Below, piece by piece: positions 46,071 through 55,244 of a stretch of 64,000 nucleotides of DNA. The notes below the pieces were generated by a model, which was not told where the DNA came from, made no database searches, and saw only the letters and a program-made list of their open reading frames with translations. Numbering within the stretch: the first letter of the stretch is position 1; the number at the start of each line of letters is the position of its first letter. The stretch is taken from assembly GCF_900774055.1 (NCBI RefSeq), contig NZ_CAAGSW010000005.1, forward strand, positions 1 through 64,000, given 5' to 3'. Source of the DNA: Methanococcoides sp. AM1. Its GTDB lineage: Archaea; Halobacteriota; Methanosarcinia; Methanosarcinales; Methanosarcinaceae. The translations under genes and the position numbers were made by a program.

Positions 46071-47690
46071 ATGGTAGGTCAGCCAGCAATTATAACAGAT
46101 CCAAGGAAAGAACATACGCAGGGCAAGCAGGCTCTCTTCGCGAACATCGGTGCAGCAAAAGCAGTTGCAAATATCGTAAAAACAACACTTGGTCCAAAAG
46201 GAATGGACAAGATGCTTGTGAATGCGGTCGGAGATATTGTACTCACCAACGACGGTGCAATGATCCTTAAGGGTATGGAGATCGAGAACCCAACTGCAAA
46301 AATGATAGTGGAAATCGCAAAGACACAGGAAGACATTGCAGGCGATGGTACCACCAGTGCAGCTGTCCTTGCAGGATCACTTCTTGAAAAGGCAGAAGAA
46401 TTGGTCATTTCCGGAGTTCACCCTACAGTAATAATCAAAGGTTTCCTGGCAGCTTCAGGTAAAGCTTCAGAAATTCTTGACAACTATGCCATAGATGTCA
46501 CAAAAGAGAACAAGGATGTCCTTTTAAAGATCGCAAAGACCGCAATAGCAGGTAAATCCGCAGAAGCTTACGGCGATCATATTGCACAATTATGTGTAGA
46601 CGCAGCACTGGAAGTCGCAGTTAATGGAAAGGTCAATGTAAAGGAAAACATCCTTATCACACAGGACCCTGGCCACAAGATCAGTGATACCGAGCTTCTT
46701 GAAGGTATCATCATCAACAAAGCACGCCTTCATTCTGCAATGCCAGCGATCGTCGAGAACCCAAAGATCGCACTTCTGGCTTCAGACGTTCTAGTTCAGA
46801 AAACAAAGAACAAAGCAACTTTCCAGATCAATTCTGCAGAACAGTTGACACAGTTCGCTGCACAGGAAGAAGCAGATTATGAAAAGATGCTCGACACGAT
46901 CATAGACACCGGTGCTACTGTAGTGATCGGAACAAAGAACATCGACCAGTATGCTGCAGACTATTTCCAGAAAAAGGGAATATTTGCTATCAGACGTGTC
47001 AATGAAGAAGACATGAAGAGCATCACAAAAGCAACAGGTGCACACATCGTCAAGAACATCACTGACATCACCGAAAAGGACCTTGGAAGTGCAGGCATCA
47101 TTGAACAGATCGGAGCATTCGACCTCGGTAAGATCTATATCAGGGAATGCCACAACTCAAAGACTGTAACCCTTCTGCTTAAAGGCGCTACCGAGCACGT
47201 CACTGACAACCTCGAACGTACGGTTGACGATGCATTACAGGTGATCAAGAACGTTATTGAAGATGAAAAGATCGTTCCTGGTGGCGGTGCATCCGAGATA
47301 GAAGTTGCACAGGGACTCCGCACCTTTGCAGCCAGTTTCGGCGGTCGTGAACAGCTTGCCATTACAGCATTTGCAGAAGCAATGGAAGCAATACCAAGAG
47401 AAATTGCAGTCAATGCAGGAATGGATGGTATTGACACGATCCTCGCACTTCGTGCAAAGCACGGTGAGATCAAGAACGCAGGTCTTGATGTTTACACAGG
47501 CGACATCAGCGACTCTCTCGAAAAGGGAATCGTCGATCCACTCAGGGTAAAGAAACAGGCTATCAAGTCAGCTTCAGAAGTTGCCAACATGGTACTTCGT
47601 GTCGACGACATGCTCAAAGCACAGAGAAGAGAAATGATGGATGTTAACCCGGAGCACAACATTCACAACTACGACGCTCTCGGATTATAA
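46071..47690 (+). CDS. thermosome subunit (group II chaperonin)
   Basis: 539 aa, full length. Equatorial motifs [25 protein letters not shown] and [15 protein letters not shown] lie near the N terminus, and VVPGGGA-like [16 protein letters not shown] near 405. The C terminus ends [11 protein letters not shown] and lacks the Gly-Met tail of some paralogues. Builds the double-ring ATP-dependent folding chamber. AGGAGG is upstream at normal spacing. A TATA-like TTTTTATAG near 45979-45987 could be its promoter. Several paralogues are usual in this family, so no letter is assigned. Confidence 0.96.
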   Translation: MVGQPAIITDPRKEHTQGKQALFANIGAAKAVANIVKTTLGPKGMDKMLVNAVGDIVLTNDGAMILKGMEIENPTAKMIVEIAKTQEDIAGDGTTSAAVLAGSLLEKAEELVISGVHPTVIIKGFLAASGKASEILDNYAIDVTKENKDVLLKIAKTAIAGKSAEAYGDHIAQLCVDAALEVAVNGKVNVKENILITQDPGHKISDTELLEGIIINKARLHSAMPAIVENPKIALLASDVLVQKTKNKATFQINSAEQLTQFAAQEEADYEKMLDTIIDTGATVVIGTKNIDQYAADYFQKKGIFAIRRVNEEDMKSITKATGAHIVKNITDITEKDLGSAGIIEQIGAFDLGKIYIRECHNSKTVTLLLKGATEHVTDNLERTVDDALQVIKNVIEDEKIVPGGGASEIEVAQGLRTFAASFGGREQLAITAFAEAMEAIPREIAVNAGMDGIDTILALRAKHGEIKNAGLDVYTGDISDSLEKGIVDPLRVKKQAIKSASEVANMVLRVDDMLKAQRREMMDVNPEHNIHNYDALGL

Positions 47691-47702
47691 TTCGATATTA
47701 AA

Positions 47703-47745
47703 TGGATTGTAAGGGAAACCTTACAACCCATAGAACTTTTTATAA
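47703..47745. terminator. shared hairpin at convergent thermosome/DUF2119 ends
   Basis: A 12-bp arm pair (TGGATTGTAAGG / CCTTACAACCCA, one mismatch) with a GAAA loop lies 12 bases past the thermosome stop. It is followed by ACTTTTTATAATC. The right arm contains the stop codon of the convergent DUF2119 gene (47721-47723), so the structure ends or protects at least the plus-strand transcript. Confidence 0.6.
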
Positions 47746-48308
47746 TCTTCTATTGCTTTTTTTGCTACTTCCGGATACCTTTCCATCATATATCCGATGA
47801 AACCGTCCCTTGAATTACAATCCTTAATGATATCGAGCATTCCTGAAACAAATTTCTGTGACTGCAGGCTACCTTTTTCAATCTCGAATGTCAGGCACAG
47901 AGCTTCCACAGGAAAATGTTCTCTTCGAATATTAGGCGATACAGATCCCATAAGCACCCCCTTTTCAAGAGAGCTGAAACCGGGAACACCAACATTGCTT
48001 AACCTGTCTTTAGAGACCAGTTTGCAAAAATTCTCTTTAGAATAGGAATGAAGTTCAACGTAGATGTCCGGCCTGTACTCCTTGACAACATCAACAATAA
48101 CTTTTCCGATCCCGGAATAATAATCCCTGTCAAGTGTGGAGATATATTTCCCCCTGTTAACTACCGGCAGGATCGCCAGAGTACCTGAAAAAGGATGTTT
48201 GAGGTTTAGCAGGACAGATGAAGTATCTCTCCATTCAGAACCATGAAGACCTGAAACAAAAAGCCGGAAAGGCCGCCCCTTTCCATATAACTTCAAAAGC
48301 ATTGCCAA
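47721..48308 (-). CDS. DUF2119 methanogen protein, M14 peptidase-like
   Basis: 195 aa. VSGLHGSEWRD (about 18-28) gives an HxxE pair, and VELHSYSKEN (about 84-93) gives a further His, resembling the zinc site of M14 carboxypeptidase/succinylglutamate desuccinylase-like folds. The family is restricted mainly to methanogens and has no known reaction. Short for a full M14 enzyme. ATG 48308 follows AAAGG, 20 bases after the TlyA-like gene stop, so probably co-transcribed with it. Confidence 0.82.
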   Translation of the reverse strand: MAMLLKLYGKGRPFRLFVSGLHGSEWRDTSSVLLNLKHPFSGTLAILPVVNRGKYISTLDRDYYSGIGKVIVDVVKEYRPDIYVELHSYSKENFCKLVSKDRLSNVGVPGFSSLEKGVLMGSVSPNIRREHFPVEALCLTFEIEKGSLQSQKFVSGMLDIIKDCNSRDGFIGYMMERYPEVAKKAIEDYKKFYGL

Positions 48309-48328
48309 CCTTTCCCTGATGAACGGAT

Positions 48329-49006
48329 TTATTCCATATCTTCCTGAATACCTGTTTTCTGGCCAACTACATATATCTCCTGCTTATGAGATTCCAGAAC
48401 GTCCAGGATCTCGATACCAAGCTCTTCCATTCTGTCAAGCACCGGACTCCTGTCAAGTTTCTTTGACATCTTTATGACCTGAAGAACCTTGCCTCCATCC
48501 TTTAGCAGAGGAAGTACTCTTTCAAGAGCTGCCAATGAATCCATTGGTTCCAGGGTCATATCGCTCAGAATTATGTCAACCGGGTCCTCTGAAAGCTCCT
48601 CAAGAGGAACACTAAAAACATCATCAAAAGTTACAGATACATTCTCGTTCTCATGAGCAAGCTGACCGAGTTCTGACCTGAAATCATGGCTGAACTCCAG
48701 ACCACTTATCTTGCCAGCGATATCTGATGCGAAAGTGATGAAACCGCCTGCACTTGACCCAAGGTCAATGATGCTGTCACCTTCTTTGATAAGACCTGTT
48801 TCTTCCTGTATCCCCTTTAACTTGAAATACCCTTTTGGCATATCGAGACCTTCATCAACCTCGATAGTATCATCTATAGAAACATCTTTTGAGGCTTTTG
48901 TTACAACATTACCATCTATCCTCACGTGACCACCTTTGATGGCCTGTTTGGAACGAGCACGTGACTTGAAATGACCCATTTCAACAAGATATGTATCCAG
49001 TCTCAT
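48329..49006 (-). CDS. TlyA-like S4-domain RNA 2'-O-methyltransferase
   Basis: 225 aa. An S4 RNA-binding domain (about 1-60: MRLDTYLVEMGHFKSRARSKQ, GHVRIDGNVVTKAS) is joined to an FtsJ-type SAM domain (IIDLGSSAGGF about 80-90, LSDMT about 148-152). TlyA methylates rRNA cytidines in bacteria; the archaeal target is not established. Full length. Confidence 0.9.
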   Translation of the reverse strand: MRLDTYLVEMGHFKSRARSKQAIKGGHVRIDGNVVTKASKDVSIDDTIEVDEGLDMPKGYFKLKGIQEETGLIKEGDSIIDLGSSAGGFITFASDIAGKISGLEFSHDFRSELGQLAHENENVSVTFDDVFSVPLEELSEDPVDIILSDMTLEPMDSLAALERVLPLLKDGGKVLQVIKMSKKLDRSPVLDRMEELGIEILDVLESHKQEIYVVGQKTGIQEDME

Positions 49007-49071
49007 GAATTAATGAAGGCAAAGAAACTATAAATAGATACGACCAACCAACCAAAAATTTAAAAAAGGGA

Positions 49072-50166
49072 TTAAGCGGAATCGCCAAAATCATAATTGC
49101 AGCGAATTCCGTTGTGATCGAAACATCTGTTGCAGGACACACACCTTACCCGGTCAGATATGCCATCCCTTAACTTTACCACGAGATCAGGCTCGCTTAT
49201 GAACGGCCTGCTGAACGAGACCATGTCTGCATATCCATTTAACATAGATTCCATTACCTTCTTTGACCTGATACCCCCAACCAGTATGACCGGGATACTT
49301 ACGGTATCGCTTATCATCTTTGAGTAACGTCTGAAGTATGCCTCTTTTTCCTCAGAATCAATATTCGGCTGGGACATCACATCCCCTGCTTCAAATATGC
49401 CACCACTTACTTCAATAGCACAGATCCCGGCCTTCTCGAGAAGGCTTGCGATCTCCACGCATTCCGGAGCATCAAGCCCGAATTTACCTGAAGTAATGTC
49501 AAACCCATCCGTAGCGTTCAGCTTCACCATGATCGGGAAATCCTCGCCAATTCTCTCACGAATAAGCCTTGTGATCTCTGTTATAATTCTGGTACGATTC
49601 TCAACAGAACCACCCCATTTGTCGGTCCTGTGGTTCGTATAAGGAGATATGAAACTGCTCAAAAGGAAACCATGTGCACAATGTATCTGCACACCATCAA
49701 AACCTGCCTCCTTTGCACGTCTGGCAGCTTCCACAAAATCCTCGATAGTGTTGAGGATGTCACCCTCCGTCATTTCAACAGGCTTTTTCCCGGATGAAGC
49801 ATCTTCAACAGCTGAAGGTGCCAGAAGAGGAATTCCCTCCTGTACCACAGACTGACGACCACCATGCACGATCTGTATGAAGATCTTGCTGTCATACTTG
49901 TGCACCCTTGATGTGATCTCACTGTAAGGACCGATGAACCTGTCATCGTATATGCCCTGCTGCTTGTCGTTGCTCTTTCCCTGCACATTCACATAGGAAT
50001 AGCCGGTAATGATCAAACCCACATCATTGCGTGCAAGTTCCTCATACATGTCACCGATGGCAGTAGTAGGGGTGCCATCTTCCTGTGCAAGCCACTCATT
50101 GGTAGCTGAACGCACAAAACGGTTCTTTACAGTAAGGTCTGCTATGGAAATTGGTTCGAAAAGCAT
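49072..50166 (-). CDS. old yellow enzyme family NADH:flavin oxidoreductase
   Basis: 364 aa, one FMN-binding TIM barrel. Seen: VKNRFVRSATNEW, the HxxH-type pair region IQIVHGGRQ, CAHGFLLSSFISPYTNHRTDKWGG and IPVILVGGIRSKKVMESML. A Cys-rich tail (CVSCNRCFDHNGIRC) suggests a 4Fe-4S site like the longer 2,4-dienoyl-CoA reductase group, but the second half of that group is absent. Ene-reduction of an unknown substrate is inferred. TATA-like AAAAATATAAAC near 50190-50200. Confidence 0.9.
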   Translation of the reverse strand: MLFEPISIADLTVKNRFVRSATNEWLAQEDGTPTTAIGDMYEELARNDVGLIITGYSYVNVQGKSNDKQQGIYDDRFIGPYSEITSRVHKYDSKIFIQIVHGGRQSVVQEGIPLLAPSAVEDASSGKKPVEMTEGDILNTIEDFVEAARRAKEAGFDGVQIHCAHGFLLSSFISPYTNHRTDKWGGSVENRTRIITEITRLIRERIGEDFPIMVKLNATDGFDITSGKFGLDAPECVEIASLLEKAGICAIEVSGGIFEAGDVMSQPNIDSEEKEAYFRRYSKMISDTVSIPVILVGGIRSKKVMESMLNGYADMVSFSRPFISEPDLVVKLRDGISDRVRCVSCNRCFDHNGIRCNYDFGDSA

Positions 50167-50208
50167 GCTACCTAATCGACAACTATTCGTTTATATTTTT
50201 TGCTAGAT

Positions 50209-50303
50209 GAAGAGGAGAAGAGGAAGGAGGAAGAAAAGAAAGAAGAAAGAGAGAAAATAAGAGGATGAGAAAAAAGGAAGTAGAAAAGAAAGAACATAAT
50301 GAA
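50209..50303. other. 95-base polypurine tract (pyrimidine-rich in transcripts)
   Basis: 49 uninterrupted purines (50209-50257) and then only a few T up to about 50293. On the minus strand, the sense strand for ccm genes, it is a U/C-rich stretch 30 bases past the ccmC stop. Likely a terminator of the ccm operon. It can also form triplex structures in principle. Confidence 0.55.
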
Positions 50304-50331
50304 AATAGATCAATTAAAGGGAAAAGAACGA

Positions 50332-51039
50332 TCATCTTAGAGATGCTCTTAATGAGCTGATCTCTTCTTCAAGATCCTCATTACCTATCTTGTACGAAAC
50401 TATAGCTGCGAAAAGAAGTAGGAATGCAACTATGTTCACAAGCAGGGTCAACTGAAGAGATGTACCCTCAAGTCCGCCACCTGAACCGGAAGCAGCCTCT
50501 CCGAACATTAAAGGATGAGCTGAACGCCATAGGCGTATGGACAAAAAGCTCAGGGGAACAGAGACAAAACCAAGTATACCAAATACTGCTGCAAGGCGTG
50601 CACGTTTATCCGGAGCATCAATTGCCTGACGTAACAACAGGTAAGCTACATAGACAAGGAAAAGTGCAAGGGAAGTAGTAAGACGTGGCTCCCATATCCA
50701 GTACCATCCCCATGTTGCCTTTGCCCAGATGGAACCTGTTACCAGTACAAGTAAAGCGAAGATCACACCCACCTCTGCAGCAGAGCGTGAAATAATATCC
50801 CATTTGTATTCACCATTCTTCAAATAGAGAACACTGGACACGAAAACAACTGTAAATGCAAGATAGGATGTTATTGCAATGGGCATATGGAAATAGAATA
50901 TCCTGAAACTGCTGTCCAAGACCTCACCGGACTCGCCTTTCATCTCAGGCAGGTAAAAGAATATCATGCCAATGGCCAGCAACATTGTTGCAGCAGCTAC
51001 CAATGGCAAGACCTTGCCTGTTAAACTCTTATCCGACAT
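50332..51039 (-). CDS. ccmC: cytochrome c biogenesis protein CcmC
   Basis: 235 aa with six hydrophobic helices and the haem-handling tryptophan-rich motif WGWYWIWEPRLT (about 115-126), where the usual Asp is Glu. HMPIAI (about 49-54) and another His near the end would ligand haem. It loads haem onto CcmE for attachment to apocytochrome c. Third gene of the ccmABC operon; ccmE and ccmF are not in this window. Confidence 0.92.
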   Translation of the reverse strand: MSDKSLTGKVLPLVAAATMLLAIGMIFFYLPEMKGESGEVLDSSFRIFYFHMPIAITSYLAFTVVFVSSVLYLKNGEYKWDIISRSAAEVGVIFALLVLVTGSIWAKATWGWYWIWEPRLTTSLALFLVYVAYLLLRQAIDAPDKRARLAAVFGILGFVSVPLSFLSIRLWRSAHPLMFGEAASGSGGGLEGTSLQLTLLVNIVAFLLLFAAIVSYKIGNEDLEEEISSLRASLR

Positions 51040-51101
51040 TTGAAGACCTCAATAATATGATTAAATGATGTAGGTAGTACTAACTCTCCGCTATATAAGC
51101 C

Positions 51102-51776
51102 TTAATCCTGTATCACGTATTCAAAGACAAGCTGTCCCACAAGGAAGAAAACAACATCATAAACAAGCAACAACCTCAGCTCCTGTGAGATAACACCCAG
51201 AGATGCACCCGAGAGTGCACTACCTGTTGCCATCACCGCAGGTATGAGCACCGGAAGTACCAGTGGCAAGAGCAATACAGGAAGCAGTATCTCACGTGTG
51301 CGGGTATTTACCGTCAGTGCTGAGAGTAGTGTGCCCACGCAAACAAAACCGATAGTTCCCAGAGCGATCACCAGACCCGGTAAAAGTAGTCCACCTAGGT
51401 TATAGTTGAACAGGATGACGAAGAGAGGGATTGTGATAATTTCCACCATCAGCATCAGGACGATGTTTGCAATGGCTTTTCCTGTATAGATAGCAGACCT
51501 GCTCACAGGACAAAGCTTCAAAGCTTCAAGGCAGCCATTTTCCAGTTCTGCTACAAAAGAACGGGAGAGGCCTATCGAACCTGCAAAGATGAATGCTATC
51601 CAGAGAACACCCGGAGCGATCATCTCCACATTTTCCGAAGAACCAAGGATCGAGCCGAAGGAAATGCTAAAAATAACGATAACAAGCAGCGAGAAGATCA
51701 CCATGGAATTAAGCATCTGCTTGGTGCGGAATTCCTCTTTAAGGTCCTTTGCTGCGATGTCAAAGATGCGTATCAT
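51102..51776 (-). CDS. ccmB: haem exporter subunit CcmB
   Basis: 224 aa with about six hydrophobic helices and the typical start FDIAAKDLKEEFRTKQM. GVLWIAFIFAGSIGLSRSFVAE matches CcmB of bacteria. With CcmA and CcmC it forms the ATP-dependent complex that releases holo-CcmE. Thirteen bases after ccmA. Confidence 0.92.
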   Translation of the reverse strand: MIRIFDIAAKDLKEEFRTKQMLNSMVIFSLLVIVIFSISFGSILGSSENVEMIAPGVLWIAFIFAGSIGLSRSFVAELENGCLEALKLCPVSRSAIYTGKAIANIVLMLMVEIITIPLFVILFNYNLGGLLLPGLVIALGTIGFVCVGTLLSALTVNTRTREILLPVLLLPLVLPVLIPAVMATGSALSGASLGVISQELRLLLVYDVVFFLVGQLVFEYVIQD

Positions 51777-51789
51777 TGAAAACTCCCGG

Positions 51790-52518
51790 TTATATTGAAC
51801 GATGGCTGCTTACATGAGAAATGTAGATATCTTTTAGCTCTTCTGCTGAACTCACATCAGACATCGGGCTGTCGAATACGATAATACCTTCATCCAGTAT
51901 CAGGACACGGCTGCACATTTTGAACGTGTTTGTAATATCATGGGTTACCATCACTCTTGTAGTATCCTCAGGATCAAGGTCCTGAAGTACTTTCTCAAAT
52001 GTCAGGCTTGCATGCTGGTCCAGTCCGGTATATGGCTCATCAAGGAACAAAAGTGCCGGCTCATGTATCAGTGACCTTGCAATGGAAAGGCGCTGTTTCA
52101 TACCCCTGGAAAAAGTAGCAACCCTGTCATCAGACCTGCCGCTAAGTTCTACCTGCTCCAGAAGTTCATTTATGCGATCTTCGAGATATCCTGCACTTAT
52201 GCCATACATCTTTCCGAAGAACCGTAAGTTTTCCTCTGCTGTTAGGTCGTTGTACAGATATGTTTCATGGGAGATCATACCGATCATGCTTCTTACTGAA
52301 GCCGGGTCTTCTGCAACGTTATGCCCCCTGATCTCAACCGATCCTTCCGAAGGAGAGGAAAGTGTCGACATGATCTTAACAAGAGTTGTTTTGCCTGCCC
52401 CATTGGCTCCAAGTATGGCAATGAACTCCCCTTTTTTGATGTCAAGATCAATACCTTTGAGAACAGGAACATTCCCGTAGCTTTTAGAAACATTGCTTAG
52501 TGACAGTATGCTATCCAT
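51790..52518 (-). CDS. ccmA: haem exporter ATP-binding subunit CcmA
   Basis: 242 aa ABC ATPase. Walker A GANGAGKTT, signature FSRGMKQRL, Walker B LLFLDEPYTGLD, H-loop VTHDI. It is called CcmA because ccmB and ccmC follow directly; the domain alone would not separate it from other exporters. First gene of the operon, divergent from ncsA. Supports c-type cytochromes used in methylotrophic or aceticlastic electron transport (established for Methanosarcina, inferred here). Confidence 0.92.
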   Translation of the reverse strand: MDSILSLSNVSKSYGNVPVLKGIDLDIKKGEFIAILGANGAGKTTLVKIMSTLSSPSEGSVEIRGHNVAEDPASVRSMIGMISHETYLYNDLTAEENLRFFGKMYGISAGYLEDRINELLEQVELSGRSDDRVATFSRGMKQRLSIARSLIHEPALLFLDEPYTGLDQHASLTFEKVLQDLDPEDTTRVMVTHDITNTFKMCSRVLILDEGIIVFDSPMSDVSSAEELKDIYISHVSSHRSI

Positions 52519-52673
52519 CGCAGTAAGATTACTTTATGTGTAAATTAACGTTTTGATGTGAAACCAACGAAGATGAGCACAATATGGCTACAACAAATAT
52601 ATCCGGCATATCCATTCAAACCCCAAAGTTCTAATATCATCGTTTCTTTTGAGAAGGAAAGGAGCTCTATCCA

Positions 52674-53582
52674 ATGCCCATTAAATGCATGAAATGTAAC
52701 AAGGATGCCATTATTTTCCAGAAATACTCCGGCATGCACCTTTGCAAGAAACATTTCATTGAAGATGTGGAACGCAAGATCAAGCTGACCATCAGAAAGC
52801 AGTACAATGTCGAGAAAGGCGACATCATTGCAGTCGCCCTTAGCGGGGGAAAGGACAGTATTGTCCTGTTACACATACTTCACAAGATATTCAGCAAGAG
52901 GCGGGATGTGGAGATCGTTGCGATCACTATTGACGAAGGCATTGAGGGCTACAGGGAAGTTACCCTTGAAAAAGCAAGAAAGCTCACATCCGAACTTGGT
53001 ATCAGACATATTGTGCGTTCTTTTAAGGATGAATATGACAAAACGCTTGATGAGCTGGTCGCACAGGAGAGAAAACTTGGAGCATGCAGTTACTGTGGTG
53101 TCCTGAGAAAATCCCTGATGAACAAGATCGCAAATGAGATCAGTGCTACAAAGCTTGCCACCGGCCACAATCTGGATGATGAGGCTCAGACCATAATGAT
53201 GAACCACCTCGGCGGCGATGTGGAACGTATGATACGTCTTTCGCCACCACGAGCTCTGGAAGGTCTTGTGCTTCGTGCAAAACCTTTACGCAAGGTTCCT
53301 GAGAAAGAGGTCGCTTTGTATGCCATTGTGAACGACCTACCATTCGACATGAGCGAATGCCCGTATGCCCATGAAGCTCTCAGGGGTGAGGTAAGGGACA
53401 TGATAAACGAATTTGAGGTGAACCATCCCGGAACCAAGTACTCTATTATGAGAGGGTTCGACAAGATGGTAGGAATACTTGGGAGGGAATTCCCACAGGC
53501 CAGCCTCACAGATTGCAGGGTTTGTGGCGAGCCATGTACAGCCGAGCTTTGTCAGGCATGCAAGCTTCTTGGGCGAAACTAA
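52674..53582 (+). CDS. ncsA: tRNA 2-thiolation protein NcsA/TtuA
   Basis: 302 aa. An N-terminal zinc finger (CMKCNKDA...LCKKH), PP-loop SGGKDS (about 55-60), the catalytic Cys pair region CSYCG (about 140-144) and a C-terminal zinc finger CRVCGEPCTAELCQAC. It adenylates tRNA uridine and receives sulfur, probably at U34 with an archaeal ubiquitin-like carrier, or at U54. AAGGAAAGGAG lies upstream of the ATG. Divergent from ccmA. Confidence 0.93.
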   Translation: MPIKCMKCNKDAIIFQKYSGMHLCKKHFIEDVERKIKLTIRKQYNVEKGDIIAVALSGGKDSIVLLHILHKIFSKRRDVEIVAITIDEGIEGYREVTLEKARKLTSELGIRHIVRSFKDEYDKTLDELVAQERKLGACSYCGVLRKSLMNKIANEISATKLATGHNLDDEAQTIMMNHLGGDVERMIRLSPPRALEGLVLRAKPLRKVPEKEVALYAIVNDLPFDMSECPYAHEALRGEVRDMINEFEVNHPGTKYSIMRGFDKMVGILGREFPQASLTDCRVCGEPCTAELCQACKLLGRN

Positions 53583-53673
53583 CTAATTTTGACATCGAAT
53601 AGCTCTGATAGCTTGATAAAGAATTTTTAAGGATGGAACATTTCAAGGTGGACCATGTTAAGAGCAGTTTATG

Positions 53674-54579
53674 TTAAGGATATTCCAGCAATTCGCTGAT
53701 ATCATACAGTTCTTTTTCTGACCTGGACATGTAAAGGCGAGTCCACCAGACTGTAATAAGTGGTTGGATCACAGCGAAGGACAGAATGAAACTGATAAAG
53801 GCCCAAATCGCCCCTAATGCTTCTATGGTAGACATAACTTCGCTGAGAAGGTTGTTCAGGACAGATATGCTGATCATTACGATGAAAAGCAGGAAAACGT
53901 CCAGCTTGTTTTCCATAAAAAAACCGTAGGCTTTTTTAAGGCCTGACATCGGGTCAAGGTTGTCCACTACCAGGCAAAACTCCAGAGGACTGAGCACCAG
54001 ACCAACTATTATGGCATAAATGACCCACAAGAGAAAACCGAAAAGCAGCATTACACTTGTAATGACAGCATTCTCGGGATTGGACATCAATGTACCAAAG
54101 TCGTTCGTGACAAGTGCTCCGGGTACAATAAAAATGACCCCAGCGAGACTTATCAGGAACACCATGATCTTTGCCATGAGCAAGTTGATCACATTATCAT
54201 TCCCATAACGGAACATGTCGGAAAGAGTTGTGTGCCCGGACTCTGATGCTGCTTTTGCCATTCCAACAGCACCAGCAGTGAAATAGGACTGGATAAATGC
54301 CAATACAAGCATTGTAAGAAGACCGAATACTATGACAACACCAATGCTATCACTGAACAGAGGCATTATCATCTCCATTGCTTCTTCCGGAGAAAGGGAA
54401 GACGGATCGGATATTTCTGAGACCGAAGGAGCGATGACAAGGAAGGAAAGGATAATGACAGCCATTACCAGAACAAGCATGCTTAGAAGCATGTTAAAGA
54501 TGAACGGGACAGCTATTCCGAGATTGCGCTTCCATGTTCCAAATCCCTTGTTGAGAACTTTCCCCAGATCTTCATGCAT
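53674..54579 (-). CDS. polytopic membrane protein (DUF7847-like)
   Basis: 301 aa with about six hydrophobic helices separated by short loops. It opens GKVLNKGFGTWKRN, as in the archaeal family often labelled glycerophosphoryl-diesterase membrane-domain-like. No catalytic residues are visible. Function unknown. It is divergent from the TudS-like gene with a 135-base gap. Confidence 0.75.
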   Translation of the reverse strand: MHEDLGKVLNKGFGTWKRNLGIAVPFIFNMLLSMLVLVMAVIILSFLVIAPSVSEISDPSSLSPEEAMEMIMPLFSDSIGVVIVFGLLTMLVLAFIQSYFTAGAVGMAKAASESGHTTLSDMFRYGNDNVINLLMAKIMVFLISLAGVIFIVPGALVTNDFGTLMSNPENAVITSVMLLFGFLLWVIYAIIVGLVLSPLEFCLVVDNLDPMSGLKKAYGFFMENKLDVFLLFIVMISISVLNNLLSEVMSTIEALGAIWAFISFILSFAVIQPLITVWWTRLYMSRSEKELYDISELLEYP

Positions 54580-54714
54580 ATTTTTTATCTCCTCGAGATA
54601 GATTTAAACCGTTTCTGACACTATATAAGTATTACTTAGATCCTACAATAATACCTTAACATTTTATGAAACATGTTAAGAATATTGAATATAGGTTAGT
54701 GAGGAGTTCATATC

Positions 54715-55170
54715 ATGCAAGAAAAGAATGGAAAAGAGATACTGGTTATCGGGCATTGCCTGGCAAATGTATATTCCCGACTCAAAGGTATCAAAGCCCC
54801 ACCTAAAATGGAGATATGCAGCAGGAATGTGATTCAGCTTCCATGTCCTGAAATGATCTATCTTGGCAGTGCCCGCAGGGAGATCACAAAAGACCAGCTG
54901 GAAACCCCGAACTACAGACGCTTTTGTCGCTCTCTTTTCGAGCCTTTTGCAGATATGCTCGAGCAATTCTACCAGGAAGGCTATTCTATAAAGATACTAG
55001 GAGTTCCAAAGAGCCCCTCATGCGGTGCACAGACCACGACCATAGGAGGACCTGCCGGACGTGTCGATGAATTTGCACACGAGACTGTGGAAGGCTTGGG
55101 AGTTTTCTACGAAGAGATAGTGCAGGAACTTGAAGAGAGAGGGGTCTTCTTCGAGATGTGTGATTCATGA
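54715..55170 (+). CDS. TudS-related putative desulfidase
   Basis: 151 aa. Three conserved Cys regions match the TudS/DUF523-related group: GHCLANVYSRLKG (about 13-25), LPCPEMIYLG (about 43-52) and PKSPSCGAQTT (about 99-109). In TudS, three Cys hold a 4Fe-4S cluster whose free iron takes sulfur from thiouracil. The substrate here is unknown. GAGGA lies before the ATG. The nearby NcsA thiolation gene makes a sulfur-recycling role tempting, but this is speculation. Confidence 0.8.
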   Translation: MQEKNGKEILVIGHCLANVYSRLKGIKAPPKMEICSRNVIQLPCPEMIYLGSARREITKDQLETPNYRRFCRSLFEPFADMLEQFYQEGYSIKILGVPKSPSCGAQTTTIGGPAGRVDEFAHETVEGLGVFYEEIVQELEERGVFFEMCDS

Positions 55171-55244
55171 GTCATTTTTATCTATATTTTGGATTGGTGG
55201 CAGAATAATTGCACAATATATCCAGAGATAAAAAAAGGAACCTG

